From assembly GCA_964603475.1 (NCBI GenBank), contig CAZRVG010000001.1, forward strand, positions 1 to 64,000: a DNA stretch of 64,000 bases, given 5' to 3'. Source of the stretch: UBA5738 sp964603475 (GTDB lineage Bacteria; Patescibacteriota; Minisyncoccia; Minisyncoccales; UBA5738). Below are positions 25,026 to 33,147 of this stretch, piece by piece. The notes under the pieces were generated by a model, which was given only the letters and a program-made list of their open reading frames with translations, was not told the DNA's origin and made no database searches. The translations under genes were made by a program, and so were the position numbers. Position 1 is the first letter of the stretch; each line of letters begins with the position of its first letter.

Positions 25026-25072
25026 TCTCTAAATCCTAAACAAATTCAAAAATCAAAATTTAAAAACAAAAA

Positions 25073-25098
25073 CATCCCTCATTATGGGATGCTTTTTT
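25073..25098. terminator. Terminator between pyrG and rpmA
   Basis: CATCCC and GGGATG around TCATTAT, followed by T6; A-rich on the other side, so it can serve both convergent genes. Confidence 0.8.
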
Positions 25099-25121
25099 GA
25101 CATGAAAGCTAAAGATATAAT

Positions 25122-25421
25122 TTACTTTTTCGCCTTGGCAACTGTTTTTGTTTCAAGAATTTCGGCTACTTTGGCGGCTCTTTGCGTTCCCGAAAACAAT
25201 TTTTTGCGAATCGTGCGGAATTTTACGGTTCCGGGAGCAATCGCGTAGAGAGTGTTGTCATTGCCCATTTTCACGTTTCTTCCGGCAACAATCTTTGATC
25301 CGCGCTGGCGCACGATCACGCTGCCGATTTGCGCCGGCTGGCCGTCATAGAGCTTCACGCCCAAAAATTTCGGATTTGAATCGCGGCCAAGTTTTGAACC
25401 GCCGGTATTTTTCTTTGCCAT
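25122..25421 (-). CDS. rpmA: 50S ribosomal protein L27
   Basis: 99 residues. MAKKNTGGSKLGRDSNPKF is the N-terminal tail that reaches the peptidyl transferase centre, with no cleavable extension. VRQRGSKIVAGRNVKMGND is the family signature. Usually follows rplU, but rplU is not here. It has its own promoter and a leader of about 107 nt. Confidence 0.95.
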   Translation of the reverse strand: MAKKNTGGSKLGRDSNPKFLGVKLYDGQPAQIGSVIVRQRGSKIVAGRNVKMGNDNTLYAIAPGTVKFRTIRKKLFSGTQRAAKVAEILETKTVAKAKK

Positions 25422-25426
25422 AGTAT

Positions 25427-25460
25427 CATTTAATCATTTAATCATTAAAGCATTTAATCA
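25427..25460. repeat. ATTTAATC tandem words in the rpmA leader
   Basis: About four imperfect copies of ATTTAATC just upstream of the rpmA start, inside its long 5' leader. Confidence 0.6.
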
Positions 25461-25534
25461 TCAAAAACTACAATGCCCGAACAATTAAAAGAATCCTTTT
25501 TAAAATTTATTATTTATTTCCAAACAACATCCTA

Positions 25535-25563
25535 TTTATATCCCAAATTCTCCCTTTTGTCAA
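25535..25563 (-). promoter_or_regulatory. Promoter of rpmA
   Basis: Minus-strand TTGACA (25563-25558), 17 nt, TATAAA (25540-25535). Confidence 0.7.
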
Positions 25564-25673
25564 AAATTTCATTTAATGTTTGCCGGAAACGAACGCGCAT
25601 TAGGTAGAAAATTATAAATCAGCCGTTTGTCATAGCTTTTTTAACAAAGATAGAAAAACTGAAAATTATTTGC

Positions 25674-25679
25674 TATGCT
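25674..25679 (+). promoter_or_regulatory. Leaderless -10 box of the FAD reductase gene
   Basis: TGC-TATGCT (extended -10), then exactly 6 nt to ATG 25686. Confidence 0.6.
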
Positions 25680-25685
25680 GGCATT

Positions 25686-26735
25686 ATGAAAATCACGATC
25701 ATAGGAGGCGGGGTCTGCGGGCTCTATTTGGCAAAAAATTTGGCGGAAAGGAACCATAAAATAACAGTTTTCGAGAAGAAAAAAACCATCGGAAAACTTT
25801 GCTGTTCGGGATTATTTTCCGCGCGGCTCTTTGATTTTGTTCCCGAAGCACGCGGGTTGGCAACAAACCAAATAAATCGCTGTATTATTAATTTTCCCAA
25901 GAAAAAAATAAATTTAAAATTTCGCCCGCCGTTTTTTGTCATTGACCACGCCCGGCTGGATTTACTTGTCGCCGCTTTAGCGACACGGGCGGGCGCAAAC
26001 ATTCGCATCGGTCAAAACATTGATTTTGCAAGATTGGAAACATTATCCGCCGAATACGACCGCATCATCGGTTGCGACGGCGCCCTATCAACCATCCGCC
26101 AATATCTAATAAGTGGAAATCAAACTTCCTGCGCGGGTCAGACCCACGCAAAATTGCGTGGGTCTGACCCGCGCAAAAATAACCGGCCGAATTTTATGCT
26201 GGGAATTCAAGGGTTTGAACAAAAAGCGGATGATTCTGATTTTGTTGAAACTTGGGCGACGAAAAACGGGTTTTTGTGGCGGATCCCGCGCAGCGAAGAT
26301 GTTGAATGGGGGATTATGGAAGAGCCGGATGTCGCCCGCAGGCTCTTTGATGAATTTATCGCGCAAAAGAACATAAAGCTAGAAGATCTAAGATCGGCAA
26401 TTATCCCGCAAGGATTAACAATTCCCCAAAACAAAAAGATCACTTTGTGCGGCGACGCGTCGGGACTGACCAAGCCATGGTCCGGGGGCGGCGTCATTTG
26501 GAATTTAACCCAAGCCGATCTTCTCTTGAAAAATTTCCCCAATTTTATACAATACAGGAAAGAAGCGAAGCGTTTTTTTGGATTAAGACTGTTTGCGGGC
26601 AATTTTGCCAAAAAATGCGCTTATTTTACCGGATTCAATCTTCCTTGGATAATCCCCGGAGATTTCAATCTTGACGGCGATTACTTGTTAAAATTTAAAA
26701 GAAACGATAATGGACAATCAAGAAACTCTGCCTGA
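25686..26735 (+). CDS. FAD-dependent oxidoreductase (geranylgeranyl-reductase-like)
   Basis: 349 residues. N-terminal FAD-binding GGGVCGLYLAKNLAE, CCSGLFS as in geranylgeranyl reductases, a second FAD motif IIGCDGALSTIRQ, and LCGDASGLTKPWSGGGV near the C-terminus. It probably reduces double bonds of isoprenoid chains. Residues about 149-164 are encoded by an inverted pair of REP palindromes (26130-26176), an in-frame insertion in a loop. It overlaps uppS by 26 nt, which supports a role in isoprenoid lipids. Confidence 0.78.
   Translation: MKITIIGGGVCGLYLAKNLAERNHKITVFEKKKTIGKLCCSGLFSARLFDFVPEARGLATNQINRCIINFPKKKINLKFRPPFFVIDHARLDLLVAALATRAGANIRIGQNIDFARLETLSAEYDRIIGCDGALSTIRQYLISGNQTSCAGQTHAKLRGSDPRKNNRPNFMLGIQGFEQKADDSDFVETWATKNGFLWRIPRSEDVEWGIMEEPDVARRLFDEFIAQKNIKLEDLRSAIIPQGLTIPQNKKITLCGDASGLTKPWSGGGVIWNLTQADLLLKNFPNFIQYRKEAKRFFGLRLFAGNFAKKCAYFTGFNLPWIIPGDFNLDGDYLLKFKRNDNGQSRNSA
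26130..26176. repeat. Inverted pair of REP palindromes inside a coding sequence
   Basis: Copy one (26130-26150: TGCGCGGGTC, A, GACCCACGCA) and copy two (26155-26175: TGCGTGGGTC, T, GACCCGCGCA) are exact reverse complements, 4 nt apart. They belong to the RAYT-flanking family. The second is read as LRGSDPR, as in the RAYT gene. Confidence 0.85.
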
Positions 26736-27396
26736 TCATTTGGGAATTATTATGGACGGCAACCGGCGCTGGGCAAAAGAAAGGGGACTACCCACCCTTG
26801 AAGGCCATCGGCGCGGCGCGCAAGCTTTAAAAAATATCGCCTTGGCGGCAAAAAGAAAAGGGATAAAAACCGTCACTTTTTTTTGTTTTTCAACCGAAAA
26901 CTGGAACCGGACAAAGGAAGAAGTTGATTATTTGATGAATTTAATTCACGAAATGTTTGTTTCCCGAATGAATGAACTCCAAAAAGAAAACATCAAAATA
27001 AAAGTTATCGGTCAAAAGAACCGCCTGCCGCGCCAAGTTGCCGAAGAAATCAATATTGTTGAGGAAGAAACAAAAAATAACTCCGCCATGACAATGAATT
27101 TGGCATTAAGCTATGGCGGCAGAGCCGAAATTGTGGACGCGATAAAAAAAATAATCGCCTCCGGCATCAATCCCGACAATATCACCGAAGACACGGTCAA
27201 AAAAAATCTTTGGACATCCGACGTTGATTTGGTTATTCGCACCGGCGGAGAAAGGCGAATGTCTGGGTTTCTATTGTGGCAGTCAGCTTATTCGGAATTT
27301 CTTTTCGTGAATAAATATTGGCCCGAATTTTGCGAAAACGATTTGAATGCGGCACTCGAAGATTACGCCGCGCGGCAACGGCGTTTCGGCAAATAA
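26710..27396 (+). CDS. uppS: Isoprenyl transferase (undecaprenyl diphosphate synthase-like)
   Basis: 228 residues with all cis-prenyltransferase regions: GIIMDGNRRWAKERGL, FFCFSTENWNRTKEE, LSYGGRAEIVDA, RTGGERRMSGFLLWQSAYSE and FVNKYWPEF. It chains isopentenyl diphosphate into the C55 carrier for cell-wall precursors, which fits the mur genes elsewhere in the window. It overlaps the FAD reductase. Confidence 0.95.
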   Translation: MDNQETLPDHLGIIMDGNRRWAKERGLPTLEGHRRGAQALKNIALAAKRKGIKTVTFFCFSTENWNRTKEEVDYLMNLIHEMFVSRMNELQKENIKIKVIGQKNRLPRQVAEEINIVEEETKNNSAMTMNLALSYGGRAEIVDAIKKIIASGINPDNITEDTVKKNLWTSDVDLVIRTGGERRMSGFLLWQSAYSEFLFVNKYWPEFCENDLNAALEDYAARQRRFGK

Positions 27397-27465
27397 TCTT
27401 GGAATTTTTAATTTGAAATTTTTAAAAAATTTTGATTTTTGATTTTTTAATTTTCAACCTTTATC

Positions 27466-28248
27466 ATGGATATCACCATTGTCAAAATCGCCGGCGCGGT
27501 AATCACAAAAAAAGAGAGCAAAAAGCCAAAAACCAATAACAGTAATATCCGCGCGATTGCCAAAATTTTAAAAGATTTCAATTCGCCCTATGTTTTGGTG
27601 CACGGCTCCGGATCATTCGGCCACCCATTGGCAAAAAAAACCGGCGTTGACAAAACCGTGATCAGCCAAGAGCAATTGCTGGCATTCGCGCAAATCCAAG
27701 AACTGCAAAATCGCCTCAATTATATTTTTTGCGACGCGCTGATGGGCAGCGGCATTCCCGCGTTTCCCGCGCAAGCATCAAGTCACACGATCTTGGAACG
27801 CGGACGATTGGCAAAAATGGAGACCGAAGCCTTGTTTGGGCTAATCAAGCTGAATATGGTGCCGGTTGTCTACGGCGTGCCTGCTTTTGACCGAATATGG
27901 GGTTCGGCAATTCTTTCTTACGATCAAATCGCAACCTATATTGCCAAACAATTGAAAGCAATCAGAATTATTGAAGTGGAAGACGTGGAAGGTATTTTCA
28001 CCGCCAATCCCAAGACAAATAAAAACGCCGAACTAATTCCATTGATCAATGAAAAAAATTGCCAAGAAGTGCGAAATTGCCTTTCGGGAAGCACCGCGCC
28101 CGACGTTACCGGCGGAATGAAACAAAAATATATTGAACTGTTGGATGCCGCCAAGAACGGCATCGTTTGCCAAATTGTTGATTTAAAACATTTCAAAGCC
28201 GCCCTGGAAAACCAACCCTGCGGCACGATTATTAACCTCCAAAAATAA
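27466..28248 (+). CDS. Isopentenyl phosphate kinase-like protein
   Basis: 260 residues of the amino-acid-kinase fold. It fits isopentenyl phosphate kinase: KIAGAVITKKES at the N-terminus (KxGGSxIT in the family), HGSGSFGHPLAKK with the catalytic His, and DVTGGMKQKY near the C-terminus. IPK makes isopentenyl diphosphate in the alternative mevalonate route of archaea and some bacteria. Position after uppS supports this. Other amino-acid kinases, such as fosfomycin kinase, are a less likely alternative. Confidence 0.78.
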   Translation: MDITIVKIAGAVITKKESKKPKTNNSNIRAIAKILKDFNSPYVLVHGSGSFGHPLAKKTGVDKTVISQEQLLAFAQIQELQNRLNYIFCDALMGSGIPAFPAQASSHTILERGRLAKMETEALFGLIKLNMVPVVYGVPAFDRIWGSAILSYDQIATYIAKQLKAIRIIEVEDVEGIFTANPKTNKNAELIPLINEKNCQEVRNCLSGSTAPDVTGGMKQKYIELLDAAKNGIVCQIVDLKHFKAALENQPCGTIINLQK

Positions 28249-28282
28249 TTTAAAAAAATACAGCATTCGGTAAATCAAAAAA

Positions 28283-28741
28283 ATGATACAAATTCAAGAC
28301 GCTAAAGAAAAAATTCGGGAAGCGGTGCGAGAATTCAAAACGCTTGACCGCGCCGCCCTTTTGAAGGTCAACATTTACGAACCGACGATCAGCCATCGGA
28401 TCGCGGTGTATTTGGGAAATTTGTTTCGCGAACTGAATGTTGATTGCGAATACAGCCGCGACTTATTGAGCGACAGAAAAAAAGGTAATTGGAAAAACAT
28501 CCGGCCAGACATCATCATCCACAAAAGATTGATCCCGAACAATTGCATAATTTTTGAAATCAAAAAAAGCGGCAAGCGCAGTCAAAAAGCCGCCGCAAGC
28601 ATTAAAAAATTAGAAAACGCGATAGGCGATAACCTCGGATATGATTTGGGAGTTTTCATCGGCGTCTTAAAGCGCTGCGTTGACATCTGCTGGATTGAAA
28701 AAAATAACAACATTTTGCTGAAAAATTGCGAAATAATGTGA
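28283..28741 (+). CDS. PD-(D/E)XK nuclease-like protein, unknown
   Basis: 152 residues. The block IRPDIIIHKR followed by CIIFEIKKSGK matches the PD-D/E-x-K pattern of restriction-endonuclease-like folds. No target domain is seen. It may be a stand-alone nuclease or a decayed restriction subunit. It lies 34 nt after the IPK gene and ends at a terminator, at the edge of the accessory patch. Confidence 0.55.
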   Translation: MIQIQDAKEKIREAVREFKTLDRAALLKVNIYEPTISHRIAVYLGNLFRELNVDCEYSRDLLSDRKKGNWKNIRPDIIIHKRLIPNNCIIFEIKKSGKRSQKAAASIKKLENAIGDNLGYDLGVFIGVLKRCVDICWIEKNNNILLKNCEIM

Positions 28742-28762
28742 CAATATAACCCCACCTTATCC

Positions 28763-28787
28763 AAAAAGGGCACAAGCTCTTTTTTTG
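28763..28787 (+). terminator. Terminator
   Basis: AAAAAGGGC and GCTCTTTTT (one G-T pair) around ACAA, followed by more T's. Confidence 0.7.
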
Positions 28788-28987
28788 ATGAAAATTGAGA
28801 TTTTTAACACTCATGCCAATATTAAAATTTTCCATAATTATAACTTATTGAACAATGGCCACAAAAGTGATAGCGTGGATTATAAATTTACACTAAAAAT
28901 AAGCTTGATTTAAAGCGAAACACAACTTGTCTCGTTTGATCATTGTCTAAGGTCTTGTAAAAACAAGAATTAATTGAATATCTATTT

Positions 28988-29391
28988 ATGAATTATTATA
29001 TAAAAACTATTTGGGGCCCGCACGGCGATTGGTATCCTAAAGGCAAGTTTATTGAATTTCCCATCAAATGCAAAAATGCCTCCGAAAAATTTAAAGAATG
29101 TAGCGGTTTTTTAATTTACGAAACAGGGCGAGAGGAAAACGGATGTCGTGGTCGCAAGACGGTATTTGCCACCGGAAAAATTTCACGCAATCAAGAAAAT
29201 ATTCCTGAAAATAAAATTGATTGGGGTTGGTATGTAAGAGTTGATATCACAAAAAAACAATACCCGAAAATGGAGTGCCGATAAAATATTTGCGCGAGCT
29301 AGGTATTAAGCAATTTCAAATTCCATGTGGCCTGATTCCGATCACAAAAAATCAATTTGATAGGGTTGCCGAAAAATTAAATTCAAAATAA
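28988..29391 (+). pseudogene. PUA/EVE-like domain protein, frameshifted
   Basis: The first 98 codons end at 29284. Adding one A to the AAAA run at 29267-29270 restores a frame to 29391 (VPIKYLRELGIKQFQIPCGLI), giving about 134 residues. The GFLIYETGRE, TVFATGKIS and WGWYVRVDI strands look like an EVE/PUA beta-barrel, which reads modified bases in RNA or DNA. It may be a sequencing error or real decay. Confidence 0.55.
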
Positions 29392-29398
29392 TCATTTT

Positions 29399-29584
29399 GT
29401 GATTATAAAGCCGGATTATTTAAAACATGCGATCGTACTACAAATAACGGAAAGCTGGCTAAAACTCACCGATCAAAGCATCCCAAAAGAAAACCTTCAA
29501 AAACTCGCCCGCGATATGCGGGCATATTGCCAACTGGACACCATGGCCATGGTAAAAATTCACGAAGCTTTGCTCAAGCTATAA
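29399..29584 (+). pseudogene. C-terminal remnant of a DUF2779/RecB-like nuclease
   Basis: 61 codons from a GTG. The end AYCQLDTMAMVKIHEALLKL matches the usual C-terminus of DUF2779 proteins; the rest of such a protein (over 300 residues) is absent. It is probably a leftover of a lost gene. A genuine small protein is possible but less likely. Confidence 0.5.
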
Positions 29585-29591
29585 AAATAAT

Positions 29592-30326
29592 ATGGAATAT
29601 ATTGTAAGTCGAAATTATAAAATCAGCACTGATGTTTTTGAGTCAAATGTGTTTTTCAACATTTGGTCCAAAAAAATGTGGCCATATGATGACACAAAAA
29701 TCGGCGACACCATCTATTGGTACGACCGAATGACTAATAAGATCAATTACCGATGCAAAATTGTTAGATTAAAAAAATTTGAATATTCAAGCAAAACCGC
29801 GTTGCTTGACGGATTGGTTGGGTTTTTCGGCCATTTGCAAGCACCGGATTATTTGAAGAAAAAAGCAAGCAAGGGATATTGCCTTTGCTACAAAATCGGC
29901 AGAGCAGTTAAGGTTGACCTTTATCGTCCGGCGGGAATATTTTTGCCGCAATTGGGTTGGTTGAAAGTTGACGACAAAATCAAATCCACTTGGCTCAACT
30001 CCAATCAGTTTAAAATAGCGGATGAAAAATCATTAAACAGAATTGGCAATCGGGATGTCGTTTTAGAGGTCAAAGAAAAATGCGGTTATCGCTGCCAATT
30101 CCCGGGATGTGGCAAACGAATCAAAACAAAAAACGGCTACTACGCGGAAGCCGCCCACATCGTGCCCGTGCGCGACAACGGCAAAACCAAAGCCGGAAAC
30201 TTGATTGTGCTTTGCCCAAACCACCACAAAGAATTCGATCTTGGCAAATTGAAAATTACCCGATATGACAAAAAATCGGTTTGCGGAACATTAAACGGCA
30301 AAAATTTCAAAATTAATCTTAAGTAA
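29592..30326 (+). CDS. PUA-like + HNH endonuclease fusion
   Basis: 244 residues. The N-terminal half (KIGDTIYWYDR, then CKIVRLKKFEYSS) looks like a PUA/EVE-like barrel. The C-terminal half is an HNH nuclease: CQFPGCGKRI, AEAAHIVPVRDNG and LIVLCPNHHKEFDLG. Such fusions occur in modification-dependent restriction enzymes that cut DNA with altered bases. That role is inferred. Confidence 0.75.
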   Translation: MEYIVSRNYKISTDVFESNVFFNIWSKKMWPYDDTKIGDTIYWYDRMTNKINYRCKIVRLKKFEYSSKTALLDGLVGFFGHLQAPDYLKKKASKGYCLCYKIGRAVKVDLYRPAGIFLPQLGWLKVDDKIKSTWLNSNQFKIADEKSLNRIGNRDVVLEVKEKCGYRCQFPGCGKRIKTKNGYYAEAAHIVPVRDNGKTKAGNLIVLCPNHHKEFDLGKLKITRYDKKSVCGTLNGKNFKINLK

Positions 30327-30333
30327 AGCAACT

Positions 30334-30648
30334 ATGGCAAACAACTGGGGTATTCCCGATTGGCTCGAAAAGGAAGTCCGAAACAGGGACAAGCTTTGCG
30401 TTTATTGCCGCGTGAAAATGGAAAATAAACCGAAGAAAAATAACTTGCGCCACGGGGCAACTTTTGAGCATATAGATAACAACGGCGAACCAACCACTCA
30501 AAACATCGCCATGTGTTGCAATTCCTGCAACGCAAGTAAGGGAACAAAAAAATTATCGGATTGGCTCCAAACAGATTATTGTAAAGAAAAAAACATCAAC
30601 AAAAAAACAGTTGCCCCTATTATTAAAAAATTTATCGCCTCAAGCTAA
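30334..30648 (+). CDS. HNH endonuclease, small
   Basis: 104 residues: CVYCRVKM, TFEHIDNNGEPTTQNIAMCCNSCNASKG. Zinc-binding Cys pairs and the HNH core are intact. It starts 7 nt after the PUA-HNH gene, so the two are probably one transcript. Target unknown. Confidence 0.8.
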   Translation: MANNWGIPDWLEKEVRNRDKLCVYCRVKMENKPKKNNLRHGATFEHIDNNGEPTTQNIAMCCNSCNASKGTKKLSDWLQTDYCKEKNINKKTVAPIIKKFIASS

Positions 30649-30670
30649 TTCCATAAAAAATATTTTTATC

Positions 30671-30691
30671 AGCAAAGGTTAGGCCTTTGCG
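30671..30691. repeat. Single REP-like palindrome (GCAAAGG stem)
   Basis: Arms GCAAAGG and CCTTTGC around TTAGG. In reverse, the core is GGCCTAACC, close to the GTCNNAC core of the other families. Confidence 0.55.
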
Positions 30692-30745
30692 CAAAAATTT
30701 CAATGTTGTTTCGCGGAGTTTATCCTCCTCTTTTTTTATTTCATT

Positions 30746-30766
30746 AATGTCAATTATTTTGACATT
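30746..30766. promoter_or_regulatory. Candidate operator upstream of the PanA promoter
   Basis: Inverted arms AATGTCAA and TTGACATT around 5 nt, 5 nt before the -35 box: a likely site for autoregulation by the HTH of the next gene. Confidence 0.5.
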
Positions 30767-30771
30767 TTTTG

Positions 30772-30800
30772 TTGACAAATCTTAACATAGTTGCTACACT
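30772..30800 (+). promoter_or_regulatory. Strong promoter of the PanA-type operon
   Basis: TTGACA (30772-30777), 17 nt, TACACT (30795-30800) with TGC before it; ATG 21 nt downstream. Confidence 0.7.
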
Positions 30801-30821
30801 TTATTCATAACCACAAAAAAT

Positions 30822-31508
30822 ATGGCTAACGCTTATTTTGATTTCATCAAACAAAGCCGTGAAGCGCTTGATATATCGCAAGCCGAAATGGCGGATAAGT
30901 TGGGTGTTTCGCGGCCAACCTACATCGCGGTTGAGAAAGGCGAGCGCGATCTTTCGTTGGAAGAAGCGCAAAAACTTGCCGATATTTTCGGCATTCCTTT
31001 GGATAATCTAAAACAGGGCATGGCGCAAAACTACGAAAAATACAAACAGATGATCTTGGCATATTTGCGTTTGGGCGCGGATTCGGACGGCAAAGTTACC
31101 AAAACCAAAATGGCAAAGCTTCTATACTTGGCCGATTTTGCGTGGTTCTATGATAAGCTGGAAAGCATGAGCGGCATGCAATACCGTAAAAATCACTACG
31201 GACCGGTGCCGGACATGTATTTTCGGGCGCTGGACGAATTGGAGGAAAACGGAACAATCGCCGTGAATCGCACTGCCAACGGCCCGATATTGATTTCTGA
31301 AAACGAAACATTGCAAAAAAGAGAGTTAGACCAAATTAGTGGCAAAGAATTGAATTTGATAAAAAAAATCGCGGCTAAATGGCAAAACAAAAGAACCAAT
31401 GAAATCGTGGCCTTCACGCATAATCAGCTGCCATACAAAATTTGCGAGGAAAACGAAATAATTCCTTACGGATTGATAGCGCAGGAGAATTCGGACTATG
31501 TCTATTAA
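30822..31508 (+). CDS. HTH + Panacea (SocA/DUF4065) antitoxin
   Basis: 228 residues: N-terminal XRE HTH (about 5-62, ISQAEMADKLGVSRPTY) and a C-terminal Panacea/SocA-like domain (about 75-225, KMAKLLYLADFAWF, YRKNHYGPVPDMYFRALDEL). Panacea proteins are antitoxins for many unrelated toxins. It overlaps the next gene by 11 nt, the expected antitoxin-toxin layout, and has a promoter with an upstream palindrome. Confidence 0.85.
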   Translation: MANAYFDFIKQSREALDISQAEMADKLGVSRPTYIAVEKGERDLSLEEAQKLADIFGIPLDNLKQGMAQNYEKYKQMILAYLRLGADSDGKVTKTKMAKLLYLADFAWFYDKLESMSGMQYRKNHYGPVPDMYFRALDELEENGTIAVNRTANGPILISENETLQKRELDQISGKELNLIKKIAAKWQNKRTNEIVAFTHNQLPYKICEENEIIPYGLIAQENSDYVY

Positions 31509-31890
31509 ACACGCGGCAATAATCGAAAAATTCGCCCAACACCATTATATTAAAAAATTCAGCAAAAAATACGGACGGGCATGGGATATCACGCTTGCGG
31601 CGTTAATACGCGAGTTTCAAAGTTTTGATGTTTTATTTGAAAGAAATATTGCCAAAACAATTATTGATTCGGACAAAACCAAAATTTGCAAAACCGAATT
31701 CAATGTGGCCGGAAACAACAAATCCCGCCATGGGTCGGGGAATCGTTGCATTGTGGCAATAAACAAGATCAGAAGCACGATAAACGTGCTTTTGGTTTAT
31801 GGCAAAACCGATATTGGCGGCGGCAAGGAGACCGTCAGATGGAAAAATGTTATTCGTGAAAATTATCCCGCGTATCGCAACTTATTGTGA
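31498..31890 (+). CDS. Putative toxin partner of the PanA protein
   Basis: 130 residues, basic. KKFSKKYGRAWDITLAALI, then SGNRCIVAINKIRSTINVLLVYGKTDI, a beta-hairpin pattern loosely like RelE/ParE toxins. Naming it a toxin rests on its position behind, and overlap with, a PanA gene. No catalytic residue can be assigned. Confidence 0.6.
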   Translation: MSIKHAAIIEKFAQHHYIKKFSKKYGRAWDITLAALIREFQSFDVLFERNIAKTIIDSDKTKICKTEFNVAGNNKSRHGSGNRCIVAINKIRSTINVLLVYGKTDIGGGKETVRWKNVIRENYPAYRNLL

Positions 31891-31959
31891 TTCTTATCAA
31901 CACTAAAAGGTTGAATTTTGGGCGAAAACAGGCAATAATCAAGAGGAAATATAAACATA

Positions 31960-32045
31960 CAAACATTTAATCATATAAACACAAACTCGCGGATCGGTTT
32001 TTGCTGTGATTAAATGATTAAATGGTTCTATGATTAAATGATTCT
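31960..32045 (+). repeat. AT-rich TTTAATCAT/GATTAAATG words before ychF
   Basis: Imperfect repeats of ATGATTAAATG and its reverse run up to the ychF start codon. No gene is seen in 31891-32045. Confidence 0.55.
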
Positions 32046-33113
32046 ATGAGCTTGCATATCGGAATCGTGGGATTGCCCAATGTGGGCAAATCCACTTTAT
32101 TTTCCACCATCACCAAAAAACAGGCCGAATGCGCCAATTATCCTTTTTGCACCATTGAGCCGAATATCGGCATGGTGCCGGTTAGCGACGAGCGCGTTGA
32201 CAAGCTGGCCGATTTAACCAAATCGGCAAAAAAAATTTTTGCCACCGTGGAATTCGTGGATATCGCCGGATTGGTAAAAGGCGCCGCGCAAGGGGAGGGA
32301 TTGGGCAACAAATTTTTGCAAAACATCCGCGAAACCGACGCGATTTTGTATATTCTGCGCGCGTTTGCCAATGAAAAAATCGTCAACACGCAAGATTCAA
32401 TTGATCCTTGGCGCGACAAAGAAATTTTAGACACCGAATTGGCGTTAAAAGACTTGGAAACCGTATCAAAGCGGCTTGAATCCGTGGAAAGCGAAGTACG
32501 AGGCAATAAACCCGGCGCCAAAGAAGAAATGCAGGCCTTGCAAAAAGCAAAGCCGCTTTTGGAAGAGGGGAAAATATTATCCGAAATTGAATTCAACGAT
32601 GAAGAAAAAAAGAATATCAACCGTTTACAATTACTCACAATGAAACCCCGCCTTTATGTTCTAAACGGCAAAATTGGCGAAATAGGGGATAACATCATCA
32701 AAAATTTCAAAGAGAAAAATTTGCCCCATATTGCCATTGATATTCTTGGCGAAAACGAAGGCGAAGGACTCACCGAGCAAGAAAAAAAGGACTTTGACCT
32801 GCCTTCGGGGAAAAATTTGGATTTACTGATAAAAAAATCTTACGAACTTTTGGATTTAATCACCTTTTTCACCACCGGCCCCGACGAAACCCGCGCATGG
32901 ACGCTAAAAAGGGGAAGCGCTACTCCAAAAGCCGGAGGCGTCATCCACACCGATTTTGAAAAAAAATTCATCCGCGCCGAAGTCATTCATTGGCAAAAAC
33001 TGATTGAAGCCGGCGGCTTCACTCAAGCGCGCGAAAAGGGACTGATCGCCACGGTAGGCAAGGATTATATCGTCCAAGACGGCAATGTAGTCGAAATCAA
33101 AGCCGGAGCATAA
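32046..33113 (+). CDS. ychF: Ribosome-binding ATPase YchF (Obg-family)
   Basis: 355 residues: P-loop GLPNVGKSTLFS, switch FVDIAGLVKGAAQGEGLGNKFL, NGKIGE in place of the usual N/TKxD region, and the C-terminal TGS domain with ETRAWTLKRGSATPKAGG and FEKKFIRAEVI. An ATPase that associates with ribosomes and the stress response. Full length. Confidence 0.95.
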   Translation: MSLHIGIVGLPNVGKSTLFSTITKKQAECANYPFCTIEPNIGMVPVSDERVDKLADLTKSAKKIFATVEFVDIAGLVKGAAQGEGLGNKFLQNIRETDAILYILRAFANEKIVNTQDSIDPWRDKEILDTELALKDLETVSKRLESVESEVRGNKPGAKEEMQALQKAKPLLEEGKILSEIEFNDEEKKNINRLQLLTMKPRLYVLNGKIGEIGDNIIKNFKEKNLPHIAIDILGENEGEGLTEQEKKDFDLPSGKNLDLLIKKSYELLDLITFFTTGPDETRAWTLKRGSATPKAGGVIHTDFEKKFIRAEVIHWQKLIEAGGFTQAREKGLIATVGKDYIVQDGNVVEIKAGA

Positions 33114-33126
33114 AAACAAGAATACA

Positions 33127-33147
33127 GATTTAAGATTTAAGATTTAT
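33127..33147 (+). repeat. Tandem heptamers (GATTTAA) containing a start codon
   Basis: GATTTAA, GATTTAA, GATTTAT; the last copy contributes the A and T of the ATG at 33146. Confidence 0.75.
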
